Origin: Bradyrhizobium sp. C9
Lineage (GTDB): Bacteria; Pseudomonadota; Alphaproteobacteria; Rhizobiales; Xanthobacteraceae
Assembly (NCBI RefSeq): GCF_002532045.1
Contig: NZ_NWTG01000042.1
Location: 1-47,001, forward strand
Direction: 5' to 3'
Length of the DNA stretch: 47,001 bases
Below are positions 25,331 through 34,189 of the stretch, piece by piece; the stretch's first letter is position 1, and each line of letters opens with the position of its first letter. Under the pieces are notes generated by a model. That model was not told the origin of the DNA and searched no databases. It saw nothing but the letters and a program-made list of their open reading frames with translations. A program made the position numbers and the translations under genes.

Positions 25331-27292
25331 ATTCTCGGCCGATGTCGCCGGTGCGTTGCCGGGCACGCCGGAAGCGGCATCGGGCGCGACCGCGGGCCGT
25401 GCGGCGCCGCCGGTGAAGCGCTCGATCACCGAACGCACCGCGTCGCGGGTCTTGCGATCCTTCACCGCGTCGAGCAGCGGGGCGGATGCCGGCGAGCGGC
25501 GGATCAGGCTTTCCGGATCGGGGAAGATCAGCGGATCGTCCCACGGGCCTTGAATCACGAACGGCAGATCGAACGCGGTGCCGCCGGCCGCCGCCGAGGT
25601 CAGGCTGGCGACGCCCTTGAGATCGTACTCACGCGACGGCACCGAGGCGGTGCCGGTCAGCGTGATCTTCGCCGCCGGGCTCACGACATGGATGTCGTCG
25701 GCGGTCGCGACTCCGTCGGAGAATTTCACCGAGACACTGAGATTGTCATAGGGTGTCGAGCCGGAGCGGAAATTGCCGCCGCCGGACAGCGGCCGCTTCT
25801 CCAGCCGCCGCAGCAATTGCTCGACATTGAAGCCGGCGATCGCGCCGTCGTGGCCGTTCAGCGTCGCGGTGCCGTCCAGCGACGACGCGAGCCCGAACGG
25901 GCTCGAGCCGGAGGCCGTCAGCGAGACGTTGAGGTTGCCCCGGCCGGACAGCTTGTTGATGCCGAACAATTCGCTGGCGCAGGCCTGCAGATCGACATCG
26001 GTGAACTGGAATTGCGCCCTGACGTCGGCGACCGCATCCGAGCGCGCGATCGCGAACGAGCCCTTGGCGATGCCGCCATACATCTGCGCCTCGCCGACGC
26101 TGAGCGCGAGCGCGCCGCCGCGCAGATTGGCGCCGAACGCGGTGCGGCCGAGCTTGGACGGACCAACCGTCACCTTGGCGGCCGACAGGCGCATGTCGAG
26201 ATCGGTCGACGACAGCGAGGAGAGGTCGAACAGCTGCCTGTTCCAGTCGCGCTGGCCGCTGGCCAAGAGGCGGAAGGTCGAGATGTAGGGCGTGAAATCG
26301 AGATTGCCGGCGGCAAGCGTCGCCTGCAGCGTCTGCCGGCCGTTATTGGCGTAGGTCATCACGCCCTCGGCGACATTGCCGTCGAGCTCGACATTGACAT
26401 TGGTGAGCGCGACCGAGCCGCCGACCACATTGGCGCGGGCCTTCAGCGCGAAACGGCCGAAGCCGCCACCGCCGCCGGGCGGCGCCTGTCCCATCCAGCG
26501 CAGCGCGTTGCGCAGCGACGGTGAGTCCATGGTGGCGGTGCCTTCCATCATCAGGCTGGTGCGGTTGGCGACGGTTCCGTCGAACGCAACCTTGAGCGGT
26601 GCGCTGGCCAGCCGCGCCTTGAGGCCGGAACGGTCGCCCGACAGCAGCGCGACGAAATCGCTGGCGCTGATCGAGCCGTCGACGCGCTCGCCGCGCCAGT
26701 CGAACTGGCCGGTTGCGGCAAACGAGCGCGAGATCGAGGGCCAGGCCAGCGACAGGTCGATGTCGCCGAGCTGCTCGGAGATATTGTTGGTGCCATCCTG
26801 GTAATTCAGCTCGCCGTCCTGGATCCGGATTTCGGAGAACGACACCTGGTTCTCGGCGCCGGGCGTCATCGTCCTGGCGATGGTCTCGACGAACGGGGTC
26901 CAGTTGCTCTCGCCGGCGCTGTCGCGGACCACACGGATATGCGGACGGAGCATCATGACGTCGGCAATCTCGAACCGCCGCAGCAACAGCGGCAGCAGAC
27001 GCAGATTGGCGGTCAGCACATCGACCTGCAGGGCAGGACCGATGGTATCGGCGCCCTTCAGCCCGACATTATGGAAGGAGACATAGCTGCCCGGAAACAC
27101 CGAAACATCGATCGGGCCGTTGACGACGAGCTCGAGCCCGGTCACGGCGCGAATCTGTGCTTCCACCGCGCTCCGCAGCGCGTCCCGGTTGAGGAACCAC
27201 GACGTTCCGACCAGCCCGACGAGCGCCAGGCCGAAAAGCGCCGCGATCGGCATCCCCAGGCGCTTAATTCCTTGGGCCATCGTCAATGACAT
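25316..27292 (-). CDS. AsmA-family protein
   Basis: A 658-residue envelope protein. One N-terminal transmembrane helix (about residues 10-32: MPIAALFGLALVGLVGTSW) precedes a large domain. The AsmA signature is near the N-terminus, with NRDALRSAVEAQIRAVTG and VNGPIDVSVFPGSYVSFHNV. The C-terminal AsmA-like part contains GRGNLNVSLTASGSSPFGLA and FDLPFVIQGPWDDPLIFPDP. AsmA proteins are bridge-like and act in outer-membrane lipid or phospholipid homeostasis. I start at the ATG at 27292; a second ATG at 27280 is possible. No strong Shine-Dalgarno is visible at either. Confidence 0.88.
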   Translation of the reverse strand: MSLTMAQGIKRLGMPIAALFGLALVGLVGTSWFLNRDALRSAVEAQIRAVTGLELVVNGPIDVSVFPGSYVSFHNVGLKGADTIGPALQVDVLTANLRLLPLLLRRFEIADVMMLRPHIRVVRDSAGESNWTPFVETIARTMTPGAENQVSFSEIRIQDGELNYQDGTNNISEQLGDIDLSLAWPSISRSFAATGQFDWRGERVDGSISASDFVALLSGDRSGLKARLASAPLKVAFDGTVANRTSLMMEGTATMDSPSLRNALRWMGQAPPGGGGGFGRFALKARANVVGGSVALTNVNVELDGNVAEGVMTYANNGRQTLQATLAAGNLDFTPYISTFRLLASGQRDWNRQLFDLSSLSSTDLDMRLSAAKVTVGPSKLGRTAFGANLRGGALALSVGEAQMYGGIAKGSFAIARSDAVADVRAQFQFTDVDLQACASELFGINKLSGRGNLNVSLTASGSSPFGLASSLDGTATLNGHDGAIAGFNVEQLLRRLEKRPLSGGGNFRSGSTPYDNLSVSVKFSDGVATADDIHVVSPAAKITLTGTASVPSREYDLKGVASLTSAAAGGTAFDLPFVIQGPWDDPLIFPDPESLIRRSPASAPLLDAVKDRKTRDAVRSVIERFTGGAARPAVAPDAASGVPGNAPATSAENAKSN

Positions 27293-27524
27293 ATCCGGGT
27301 CGGGTTGAGTTTTGTCGGGTCGTCGTCGGACACAGCGGGCTCGCTCCGGAGGCCCCTGCCAACCCACGCAACTTGAAGGGTTTTCTTGACGCTTTCAAGG
27401 CCATGTTGATGTGGCAGGCCGCCGCCCGTCGCCGCACCGGGGCCGTGATTGACGCATTGCGAAGATTTCGCCTAATAATCCGCTGGACAGAGCCGTTCCG
27501 CGCCCTCCATCAGGTATTCATTGC

Positions 27525-28232
27525 ATGAACAAGGTTTATCCCGACGCCAAATCGGCACTCGATGGTCTCCTCAAGGACGGCATGATGATCATGTCGGGCG
27601 GCTTCGGCCTCTGCGGCATCGCCGAGACCCTGTCGGACGCGATTCGCGAATCCGGCGTCAAGGGCCTCACGGTCGTCTCCAATAATGCCGGCGTCGATGG
27701 CATCGGCCTCAGCCGGCTGCTGGAAACGCGCCAGATCAAGAAGATGATCTCGTCCTATGTCGGCGAGAACAAGCTGTTCGCCCAGCAATATCTCGCCGGC
27801 GAGCTCGAGCTCGAGTTCAACCCGCAGGGCACGCTGGCCGAGCGCATCCGCGCCGGCGGCGCCGGCATCCCGGCCTTCTACACCAAGACCGGCGTCGGCA
27901 CGCTGATCGCCGAGGGCAAGGAAGTGAAGGAATTCGACGGCGAGAAGTACATCATGGAGCGCGGCCTGTTCGCCGACGTCGCCATCGTGCACGCCTGGAA
28001 GGGCGACACCGCCGGCAACCTGGTCTACCGCAAGACCGCGCGCAACTTTAACCCGATGATGGCGACCGCCGCGAAGGTCACCGTTGCCGAGGTCGAGCAT
28101 CTGGTGCCGGCCGGCGAGATCGACCCGGACCACATCCACACCCCCGGCATCTTCGTCAAACGCATCATCGAGGTCGGGACCGGCAAGAAGCGGATCGAGT
28201 TCCGCAACACCCGCCCGCGGCCCGCCGCTTAA
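27525..28232 (+). CDS. scoA: 3-oxoacid CoA-transferase subunit A
   Basis: A 235-residue CoA transferase alpha subunit. The N-terminus has MIMSGGFGLCGIAETL, a CoA-binding turn, then NNAGVDGIGLSRLLE. The stretch TGVGTLIAEGKEVKEF and AWKGDTAGNLVYRKTARNFN are typical of succinyl-CoA:3-ketoacid CoA-transferase A subunits. With ScoB it moves CoA from succinyl-CoA to acetoacetate, opening ketone bodies and PHB breakdown products to the TCA cycle. ScoB starts 24 nt downstream, so they form an operon. The A subunit lacks the catalytic Glu, as expected. Confidence 0.95.
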   Translation: MNKVYPDAKSALDGLLKDGMMIMSGGFGLCGIAETLSDAIRESGVKGLTVVSNNAGVDGIGLSRLLETRQIKKMISSYVGENKLFAQQYLAGELELEFNPQGTLAERIRAGGAGIPAFYTKTGVGTLIAEGKEVKEFDGEKYIMERGLFADVAIVHAWKGDTAGNLVYRKTARNFNPMMATAAKVTVAEVEHLVPAGEIDPDHIHTPGIFVKRIIEVGTGKKRIEFRNTRPRPAA

Positions 28233-28256
28233 ATCACACCTCTTCAGGAGAGCCTC

Positions 28257-28907
<651 letters not shown>

Positions 28908-28908
28908 G

Positions 28909-29553
28909 ATGATTGGTGCGGGACGATCCTCGATCCGTCCCGCACGATCCGACGACGCCGGCTTCATCGCCCGCGTCGTGCTGGCCGCGCAGCGCGGCCC
29001 GTTGCCGCGCGGCTGGTTCGACATCGCGCTCGACCGGCCGGAGGGCGAGTGTCTCGCGTTCATGACGCGGCTCGCCGTGGCGCGGGTGCGCTCATGGTAC
29101 CATGTCGCCCATTTCCTGATCGCTGAGGTCGACGGCGTGCCGGCTGCCGCGCTGTGCGCCATGCCCGCATCCGGAACGGTCGTCGCCGCACGCGCGGCGA
29201 TCGAGGAGGTCGCGGCCGAGACCGGCGCGGATGCCGACGGCATCGTCGCACGCGGCGGCTATGCCCGCAATTGCTGGGTTCAGGGCGGCGAGGGCGACTG
29301 GCTGATCGAGCACGTCGCAAACCTCGGATCCTATCGCGGCGGCGGTCTGGTGCAGGCCCTGATCGCCCGTGCGCTCGCCGACGGCAAGGCTGCCGGCTAT
29401 TCGCGGGCATCGATCTCGTTCGTGATCGGCAACCACGCGGCCGAGCGCTGCTACACCAAGGCCGGCTTTGCCTTCGCCGAGGAGAAGCGCGACGCGGCCT
29501 TCGAAGCCCTGACCGGCGCGCCGGGCTTTCGCAGATTTGCGCGGGGGATGTGA
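28909..29553 (+). CDS. GNAT-family N-acetyltransferase
   Basis: A 214-residue acetyltransferase. The acetyl-CoA-binding area has the pattern of motif A: LGSYRGGGLVQALIARALADG, where the R/G-rich loop binds the pyrophosphate. The C-terminal FVIGNHAAERCYTKAGFAF is the motif B region with the usual N-x-x-A-x-x-x-Y-x-K-x-GF arrangement. The N-terminal RPARSDDAGFIARVV is typical of a GNAT start. The ATG is 1 nt after the scoB stop, so translation is probably coupled. The acceptor substrate is unknown. A link to CoA metabolism is suggested by position only. Confidence 0.85.
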   Translation: MIGAGRSSIRPARSDDAGFIARVVLAAQRGPLPRGWFDIALDRPEGECLAFMTRLAVARVRSWYHVAHFLIAEVDGVPAAALCAMPASGTVVAARAAIEEVAAETGADADGIVARGGYARNCWVQGGEGDWLIEHVANLGSYRGGGLVQALIARALADGKAAGYSRASISFVIGNHAAERCYTKAGFAFAEEKRDAAFEALTGAPGFRRFARGM

Positions 29554-29856
29554 GGGGCGGCAGGCGCCGCATTCACTCCCGTCGTCCCGGCGAAGGCCGG
29601 GACCCATAACCACCGCATTCCGTGATGAACGGGATAGCGGCCCCAGCGACGCGCAACAACAGCATTTGGGGTAATGGGTCCCGGCCTTCGCCGGGACGAC
29701 AGCGAATGTGTTGCGCTGCCGGTGAATCAGACATCCCATCCTCACGACATGAGTTGCCGTCGAGCAGTCACACAGCGCGTGACATTCGGCAACCGCTTGC
29801 CCGCTCCCGCCCGCGATGGCAGAATTGCCCCATCTTGTGCAAGATCGGACACGGCC
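29554..29856. other. Intergenic region before the GlxA-type regulator
   Basis: A 303-nt gap with no gene. It contains a large inverted repeat element (29581-29700). The last 150 nt probably hold the regulator's promoter, but I see no convincing -35/-10 pair. In-frame upstream starts for the regulator would read through the repeat and lack family similarity. Confidence 0.5.
29581..29700. repeat. Dispersed element with perfect 26-bp inverted repeats
   Basis: Arms at 29581-29606 and 29675-29700 are exact reverse complements (26 bp), centred on CCCGGCGAAGGCCGGG and enclosing 68 nt. This matches my memory of a common Bradyrhizobium intergenic element (a MITE- or REP-like palindrome). It follows the scoAB-GNAT operon and could form a long hairpin in RNA. 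Confidence 0.8.
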
Positions 29857-30876
29857 ATGCCACTCACCCGGATTTGGGTCTATGACGGCATTCTCGCTTC
29901 GGGCGTTGCGGGCATCGTCGATGTCTTCACTGCCGCCAATTCGGTGGCGGCGAAGCGGCCGCTGCGTCACAACGGCAAGCCGTCCCAGCTGCGCTGGCGC
30001 GTCGAGTCACTCGATGGCCGGCCGGTGCAGACCGCGTCCGGCCAGGTCGTCGGCGTCGATGGACCGATCAGCGCGCGGTCGGCGGCGGATGCGGTGGTGA
30101 TCCCCGGACCGTTCGTCGGCGATATTGAGCGCTTCTTCGCCCGGCTCGAGACGGTCGAGCCGCTGCTCACCGCGCTGCGGCGGCAACATGAGCGCGGCAC
30201 GCTGCTGGCGTCCTATTGCACCGGCAGCTTCATCCTCGCCGAGGCCGGCCTGCTCGACGGCCGGGTCGCGACCACCCATTGGGCGAACGGGCGGACATTC
30301 GCGATGCGCTATCCGGCGGTGGATCTGCGTGTCGCCGAGATCCTCACCGAGCAGAATCGGATCGTCTGCTCGGGCGCGGTGACCACCTCGCTCAATCTTG
30401 CGCTCCGGCTGGTCGAGAAGTTCGCCGGCACTGAGGTGGCCGCCGAGACCGGCAAGCTGATGCTGATCGACGGCAATCGCGTCTCGCAGGCGCCCTATGC
30501 CGGCCGCACGCACGACGCCCAGCATTCCGATGCGCTGGTGGCGCGGGCGCAAAGCCTGATGGAGAAGTCGCTGCAACGCGGCTTCAGCCTCGCCAGGCTG
30601 GCCCGCGACCTTTCGGTCAGCGAACGCACCTTGAACCGCCGCTTCAAGCTCGCGGTCGGCGAGGCGCCGCTGCAATATCTGCAGGCGCTGCGCGTCGACG
30701 TGGCCAAGCGGCTGATCGAATCCAGGCGGCTGAGGCTCGACGCGGTCAGCGCGCGCGTCGGCTACACCGATCTGTCGACCTTTCGCCGCCTGTTCAAGCG
30801 CGAAACCGGGCTTTCGCCTCGCGAATACCAGCGCCGGTTTGCGCGTGTCACCGCGCGCATGGCGCCTGCAAGCTGA
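29857..30876 (+). CDS. GlxA-type AraC-family transcriptional regulator
   Basis: A 339-residue two-domain regulator. Residues 1 to about 190 form a DJ-1/PfpI-like ligand domain, with VVIPGPFVGDIERF and the nucleophile-type elbow SYCTGSFILAEAGLLDGRVA, including the Cys. Residues 235-335 form the AraC DNA-binding domain with two helix-turn-helix units: SLARLARDLSVSERTLNRRF and RLDAVSARVGYTDLSTFRRL, then GLSPREYQRRF. GlxA-type proteins sense small metabolites and activate or repress neighbours. The tautomerase gene starts 100 nt after it on the same strand. I begin at 29857, which gives the family start MPLTRIWVYDG. Confidence 0.9.
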   Translation: MPLTRIWVYDGILASGVAGIVDVFTAANSVAAKRPLRHNGKPSQLRWRVESLDGRPVQTASGQVVGVDGPISARSAADAVVIPGPFVGDIERFFARLETVEPLLTALRRQHERGTLLASYCTGSFILAEAGLLDGRVATTHWANGRTFAMRYPAVDLRVAEILTEQNRIVCSGAVTTSLNLALRLVEKFAGTEVAAETGKLMLIDGNRVSQAPYAGRTHDAQHSDALVARAQSLMEKSLQRGFSLARLARDLSVSERTLNRRFKLAVGEAPLQYLQALRVDVAKRLIESRRLRLDAVSARVGYTDLSTFRRLFKRETGLSPREYQRRFARVTARMAPAS

Positions 30877-30941
30877 CGCCGTGTCTGAATCTGCCCTGAG
30901 AATGGCGATACTGCCACTGCTGCCGGAAACGTCTCGCGCAT

Positions 30942-30970
30942 AAACCTCCTGTTGCAACAACAGGAGGTTT
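30942..30970 (+). promoter_or_regulatory. Perfect 13-bp hairpin sequestering the tautomerase Shine-Dalgarno
   Basis: Left arm 30942-30954 (AAACCTCCTGTTG) and right arm 30958-30970 are perfect reverse complements with a 3-nt CAA loop. The right arm contains the strong Shine-Dalgarno AGGAGG (30962-30967), 8 nt before the ATG at 30976. In mRNA the ribosome site would be fully paired. The palindrome could also be a DNA operator for the upstream regulator. Confidence 0.7.
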
Positions 30971-30975
30971 CTCAA

Positions 30976-31503
30976 ATGCCGATGATCGACGTCACAATTC
31001 CCGAAGGAGCCCTGAAGCCGGCCGCGGAAGCGCGGCTGATCAAGGAGCTCGGCGATATCCTGATCGGTCACGAGGGGTTCGACCCGGCAAGCAAGGTTGC
31101 GCAAAGCGTCACCGTCGTGTTCCTGCATCGGCCGGCCGCGGTCTATGTGGCGGGCGAACCGTCGCCGTCGCCGCGCTATCGCATCGTCCCGACGGTGCCC
31201 GAGGGGCAGTACACCGAAGCCTCGCGCGCGGCTTTGGTGAAGGACGTGACCGCTGCCGTGGTCCGCGCCGACGGCGGGTCGTACGAGGACGTGGCGCCGC
31301 AGGTATGGGTGTTTCCGACCGAGATACCGGATGGCCAGTGGGGTAGCCGCGGCGTCATTCGTCTGCTGCCGGACATTCAGGCCTTCATCGCCGGCGAGCA
31401 TGAACGCAAGGTCGGCGAAGAGCGCCTTGCACGGCGGCGGCGCGTCAAGGCGCTCGAACTGCTGGGTGGCGCGATCGATGCGGCGCGACGCGGCGTCGAT
31501 TAG
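30976..31503 (+). CDS. Tautomerase-superfamily protein, fused double-unit form
   Basis: A 175-residue protein. After removal of the initiator Met, Pro becomes residue 1, the general base of the tautomerase superfamily (MPMIDVTIPEG). Two beta-alpha-beta units are visible: VTIPEGALKPAAEARLIKEL with TVVFLHRP, and RIVPTVPEGQYTEASRAALV with VWVFPTEIPDGQWG. The second unit lacks an N-terminal Pro. The arrangement resembles fused tautomerases such as cis-CaaD-like or malonate-semialdehyde decarboxylase-like proteins. A basic C-terminal tail follows residue 140. The gene has a very good Shine-Dalgarno, but it lies in a hairpin. The substrate is unknown; a small keto acid or enol is likely. Confidence 0.85.
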   Translation: MPMIDVTIPEGALKPAAEARLIKELGDILIGHEGFDPASKVAQSVTVVFLHRPAAVYVAGEPSPSPRYRIVPTVPEGQYTEASRAALVKDVTAAVVRADGGSYEDVAPQVWVFPTEIPDGQWGSRGVIRLLPDIQAFIAGEHERKVGEERLARRRRVKALELLGGAIDAARRGVD

Positions 31504-31627
31504 GCCGCGTACTCATAAATCGACTGCATCAATCGACGTCCGCTGTTCCCGACAGCGACGCAAAAGCGGTCGTTGCCTGACCTCCGAGATGGGCCATCGG
31601 CGAATTAATGCAGGTCGTCCCACTCGA

Positions 31628-31912
31628 TTACCTCTTCGGCGCGAGCCCGGGTTTTGCCGGATCGTAAATGAACCAGCACTCCTTCTTCTTCTGGAGCTCA
31701 ACGTCCTTCAGATAACAATTCTCAATTTCGATGCCGTCGCCCTCGCAGAAGGCACTCCGCCTTCCGCATTTGCTTCCGGCCTTGTCCATGTCCTCGGGGC
31801 AAGCGCAGGGACCTTTCTCTTCATGATATCGCTGTGCTGTCATGGACTGCGCCGCGACAAATGTCGGAACGGCGATAGAGGCTGCGAAGGTGAGAAGAGT
31901 CAGCGTTCGCAT
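31628..31912 (-). CDS. Small exported cysteine-rich protein, 94 aa
   Basis: The start at 31912 has a strong AGGAGGAGG upstream. Residues 1-22 are a signal peptide (MRTLTLLTFAASIAVPTFVAA), so the mature protein is periplasmic or secreted. It has six Cys residues (36, 38, 49, 56, 66, 79). The order CACPEDMDKAGSKCGRRSAF resembles a small family of rhizobial exported proteins with a CxCPxDxDxAGxxCGxRSA pattern, whose function is not known to me. An even number of Cys suggests three disulfides. There are no close neighbours on the same strand. Confidence 0.8.
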   Translation of the reverse strand: MRTLTLLTFAASIAVPTFVAAQSMTAQRYHEEKGPCACPEDMDKAGSKCGRRSAFCEGDGIEIENCYLKDVELQKKKECWFIYDPAKPGLAPKR

Positions 31913-32453
31913 GACGGGCACCTCCTCCTTGGGGCGTCGGCTATCACCACCGTGGTCCGCGTCGACGCCCCACATGTCGATCGCCTACTCTAGCGCCGCA
32001 GATCTATCGGTTGGAAGCCGAGACGTCATCAGACCACCGCGACGTCAGCGACCTTGCCTTGGTCCAGTTCGCTTCTATGGCTCCGCGCCAATCCGTCCAC
32101 GCCCTGATTGCACGGCAGCGGGCAAAGCAGCGTCATCCGTGATGACGCTCACGCCGTCGGTTGCGATGCGCGCAACTCTGGAAGCGATTTAATCGCGATT
32201 GGCGTGTCGCGTCAGTCCAAACGCGTGTCGCAATAGTCCAAATGTTCGAACGCAAGTGACGCCAATCAAAGACATTTTGGTGTTTCGTCGCAAGCGCGCC
32301 GCACGTGCATCGCATCGGCAATCCGGCCAACAAAAAACAAAATCCGGATCGAATGAGGGCGCGGTTGCGGCAAGGCGCGGATGATCTCACGATGTGCCGC
32401 GCCGTCGCAGCCGTCTTTGCCCTCCGATTGTCTCCATCATCGAGGATCGATCC
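31913..32453. other. Intergenic region upstream of the VWA gene
   Basis: A 541-nt gap between divergently read genes. It holds a pair of near-perfect 20-nt direct repeats at 32202-32221 and 32223-32242, described separately, and an A-rich stretch near 32329-32342. I see no further gene with a good start, no tRNA and no repeat family. It probably contains the promoters of both neighbours. Confidence 0.5.
32202..32242 (+). promoter_or_regulatory. Tandem 20-nt direct repeats upstream of the VWA gene
   Basis: Two copies (32202-32221 and 32223-32242) share GCGTGTCGC and AGTCCAAA with two to three differences between them and a centre-to-centre spacing of 21 bp, two helical turns. This is the layout of a regulator that binds side by side as a dimer. 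The repeats lie about 210 nt before the VWA start. No matching regulator is known to me. Confidence 0.45.
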
Positions 32454-34154
32454 GTGATTAAGGTTTTTCGCCGCTCGTTCGTTGCCGGCCTGCTGTCGCT
32501 TGGCCTGGCGTTGCTGTCACCTCATGGCGCCCAGGCGCAGGCGCAAGGGCAGGGGACGGACACCATCCTCGTGCTCGATGCATCCGGCTCGATGTGGGGC
32601 CTGGTCGACGGGCAGAGCAAGATCTCCGCCGCGCGACAGGCGGTCGATGCGATCCTGTCGAAATGGAATCCCGCCGATCGTCTCGGCGTGATGGTCTACG
32701 GCCATCGCTCGAAGGGTGACTGCAAGGACATCGAGCTGATGGTGCCGGTCAGCAAGTTCGATCCGGCGAGGATCAAGGCTGCGATCGATGGCATCAACCC
32801 GAAGGGCAAGACGCCGATCTCGGACTCGCTGCGTGCTGCCGCCGAGGCGCTGCACTCGACCGAGAACAAGGCCAATGTGATCCTGGTGTCCGACGGCATC
32901 GAGACCTGCGCGCCGGATCCGTGCGCGGCCGCGGCCGAGTTGAAGAAGGCCGGCATCGGCTTCACCGCGCACGTGATCGGCCTCGACGTCGCCGATCCCG
33001 CGGCGAAGAGCCAGCTGCAATGCATCGCGCGCGCGACCGGCGGCGTCTATCTCGATGCCGGCAACGCCGCGAGCCTCACCGGCGCACTGACCAAGGCGGT
33101 GGCGGCGACGCAAGGCACCAAGGTCGCAAGCGAGGCGCCGCCGAAGCCGGCGGCCGCCGATCCCTATCTCGGCAAGAACCTTCGTGGCGTGGCGCGGCTC
33201 GCCGAAGGGCTCGATCCGATCAGCGACGAGGACGTCAACTGGGGCGTCTACAAGCGCGCCGGAGGCGAGAAGGGCGAGCACGTCAACACCTTCTACGGTG
33301 CGCCGTTCGCCGACAACATCGCGCCCGGCGATTACATCGTGGAAGTGAGCTACCGGCAGCTCAAGCGCGAGTTTCCGCTCAAGGTTGAGAACGGCAAGCC
33401 GACGACGCTCGACGTCATCCTCGATGCCGGCTACGTCACCAGCGAGGGCTCGGTTGCGGGCGGGGCTGCCAAGGTGGACGACGTGGTCTGGCAGGTCACT
33501 GACAAGGGCGGCAGACTGGTCGCGCAGGAGTATGACGCGGTGCCACGCTTCGTGCTCGCGGCGGGCAATTACACGCTGACCCTGACCAAGGGGCAGTCGA
33601 AGACCAGCAAGCCGTTCGCGGTCGCCGCGGGCGACTCCAGCAATGTCCAGCTCACCCTCGACGTCGGCAAGCTGATCGTCACCACCACCTATGCCGAGGG
33701 CGGCCCCAAGGTCGAGAAGGACCTCGTGGTTGCCGTGCACCAGCCGGCGAAGGCCGACGGTGACGAGGGCGAAAAGGTCGCGCAGGAATACGACGCCGAA
33801 TCGAAGTTCGATCTGCCCGGCGGCAGCTACGAGGTGATGGTGACGGTTGGCGAGGCCAAGGGCACGGCGCACGCGGAGGTGAAGTCCGGCGCTCCGACCC
33901 GGATCACCGTCAACCTCAACGCCGGCGTGGTCGGGATCAAGGCCGACGGCGCCCAGGAGATCGACATCTACGGCGCCGAGCGCGACATCAATGACGAGCG
34001 CAAGCGCGTCTCGGTGAGCTACGAGGCGACCACCAACGTCGCGCTCAGCGCCGGCGACTATGTCGCGGTCGCGACCTATGCCGACGGCCAGAAGGCGGAA
34101 AAGCCGTTCTCGATCGCCGCCGGCAAGCGCCAGACGCTGGAGATCAAGCAATAA
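32454..34154 (+). CDS. Exported VWA-domain protein with C-terminal tandem beta-repeats
   Basis: A 566-residue protein. A signal peptide spans residues 1-28 (SFVAGLLSLGLALLSPHGAQA). The VWA domain (about 36-230) has a complete MIDAS: D42-x-S44-x-S46 in LDASGSMWG, a Thr in NPKGKTPISDSL and an Asp in LVSDGIETC. The rest (about 245-566) repeats a beta-rich unit of about 85-95 residues, with recurring segments EYDAVPRFVLAAGNYTLTLT, EYDAESKFDLPGGSYEVMVT and SYEATTNVALSAGDYVAVAT. It resembles carboxypeptidase-regulatory or PEGA-like modules. The GTG at 32454 has GAGGA upstream. Likely a periplasmic metal-dependent adhesion or assembly protein. Confidence 0.88.
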   Translation: MIKVFRRSFVAGLLSLGLALLSPHGAQAQAQGQGTDTILVLDASGSMWGLVDGQSKISAARQAVDAILSKWNPADRLGVMVYGHRSKGDCKDIELMVPVSKFDPARIKAAIDGINPKGKTPISDSLRAAAEALHSTENKANVILVSDGIETCAPDPCAAAAELKKAGIGFTAHVIGLDVADPAAKSQLQCIARATGGVYLDAGNAASLTGALTKAVAATQGTKVASEAPPKPAAADPYLGKNLRGVARLAEGLDPISDEDVNWGVYKRAGGEKGEHVNTFYGAPFADNIAPGDYIVEVSYRQLKREFPLKVENGKPTTLDVILDAGYVTSEGSVAGGAAKVDDVVWQVTDKGGRLVAQEYDAVPRFVLAAGNYTLTLTKGQSKTSKPFAVAAGDSSNVQLTLDVGKLIVTTTYAEGGPKVEKDLVVAVHQPAKADGDEGEKVAQEYDAESKFDLPGGSYEVMVTVGEAKGTAHAEVKSGAPTRITVNLNAGVVGIKADGAQEIDIYGAERDINDERKRVSVSYEATTNVALSAGDYVAVATYADGQKAEKPFSIAAGKRQTLEIKQ

Positions 34155-34189
34155 GGCGGCTGGATCGTTCGGGCGGCGGAAACAGTGCA

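Noticed and set aside
29581..29700. Possible CRISPR repeat
   Set aside because: It is one pair of inverted arms, not a regularly spaced array with spacers, and there are no cas genes nearby.
31842..32192. A 116-codon plus-strand frame overlapping the small exported protein gene and the gap after it
   Set aside because: It has no Shine-Dalgarno and no domain, and the minus-strand gene has a signal peptide with a strong ribosome site.
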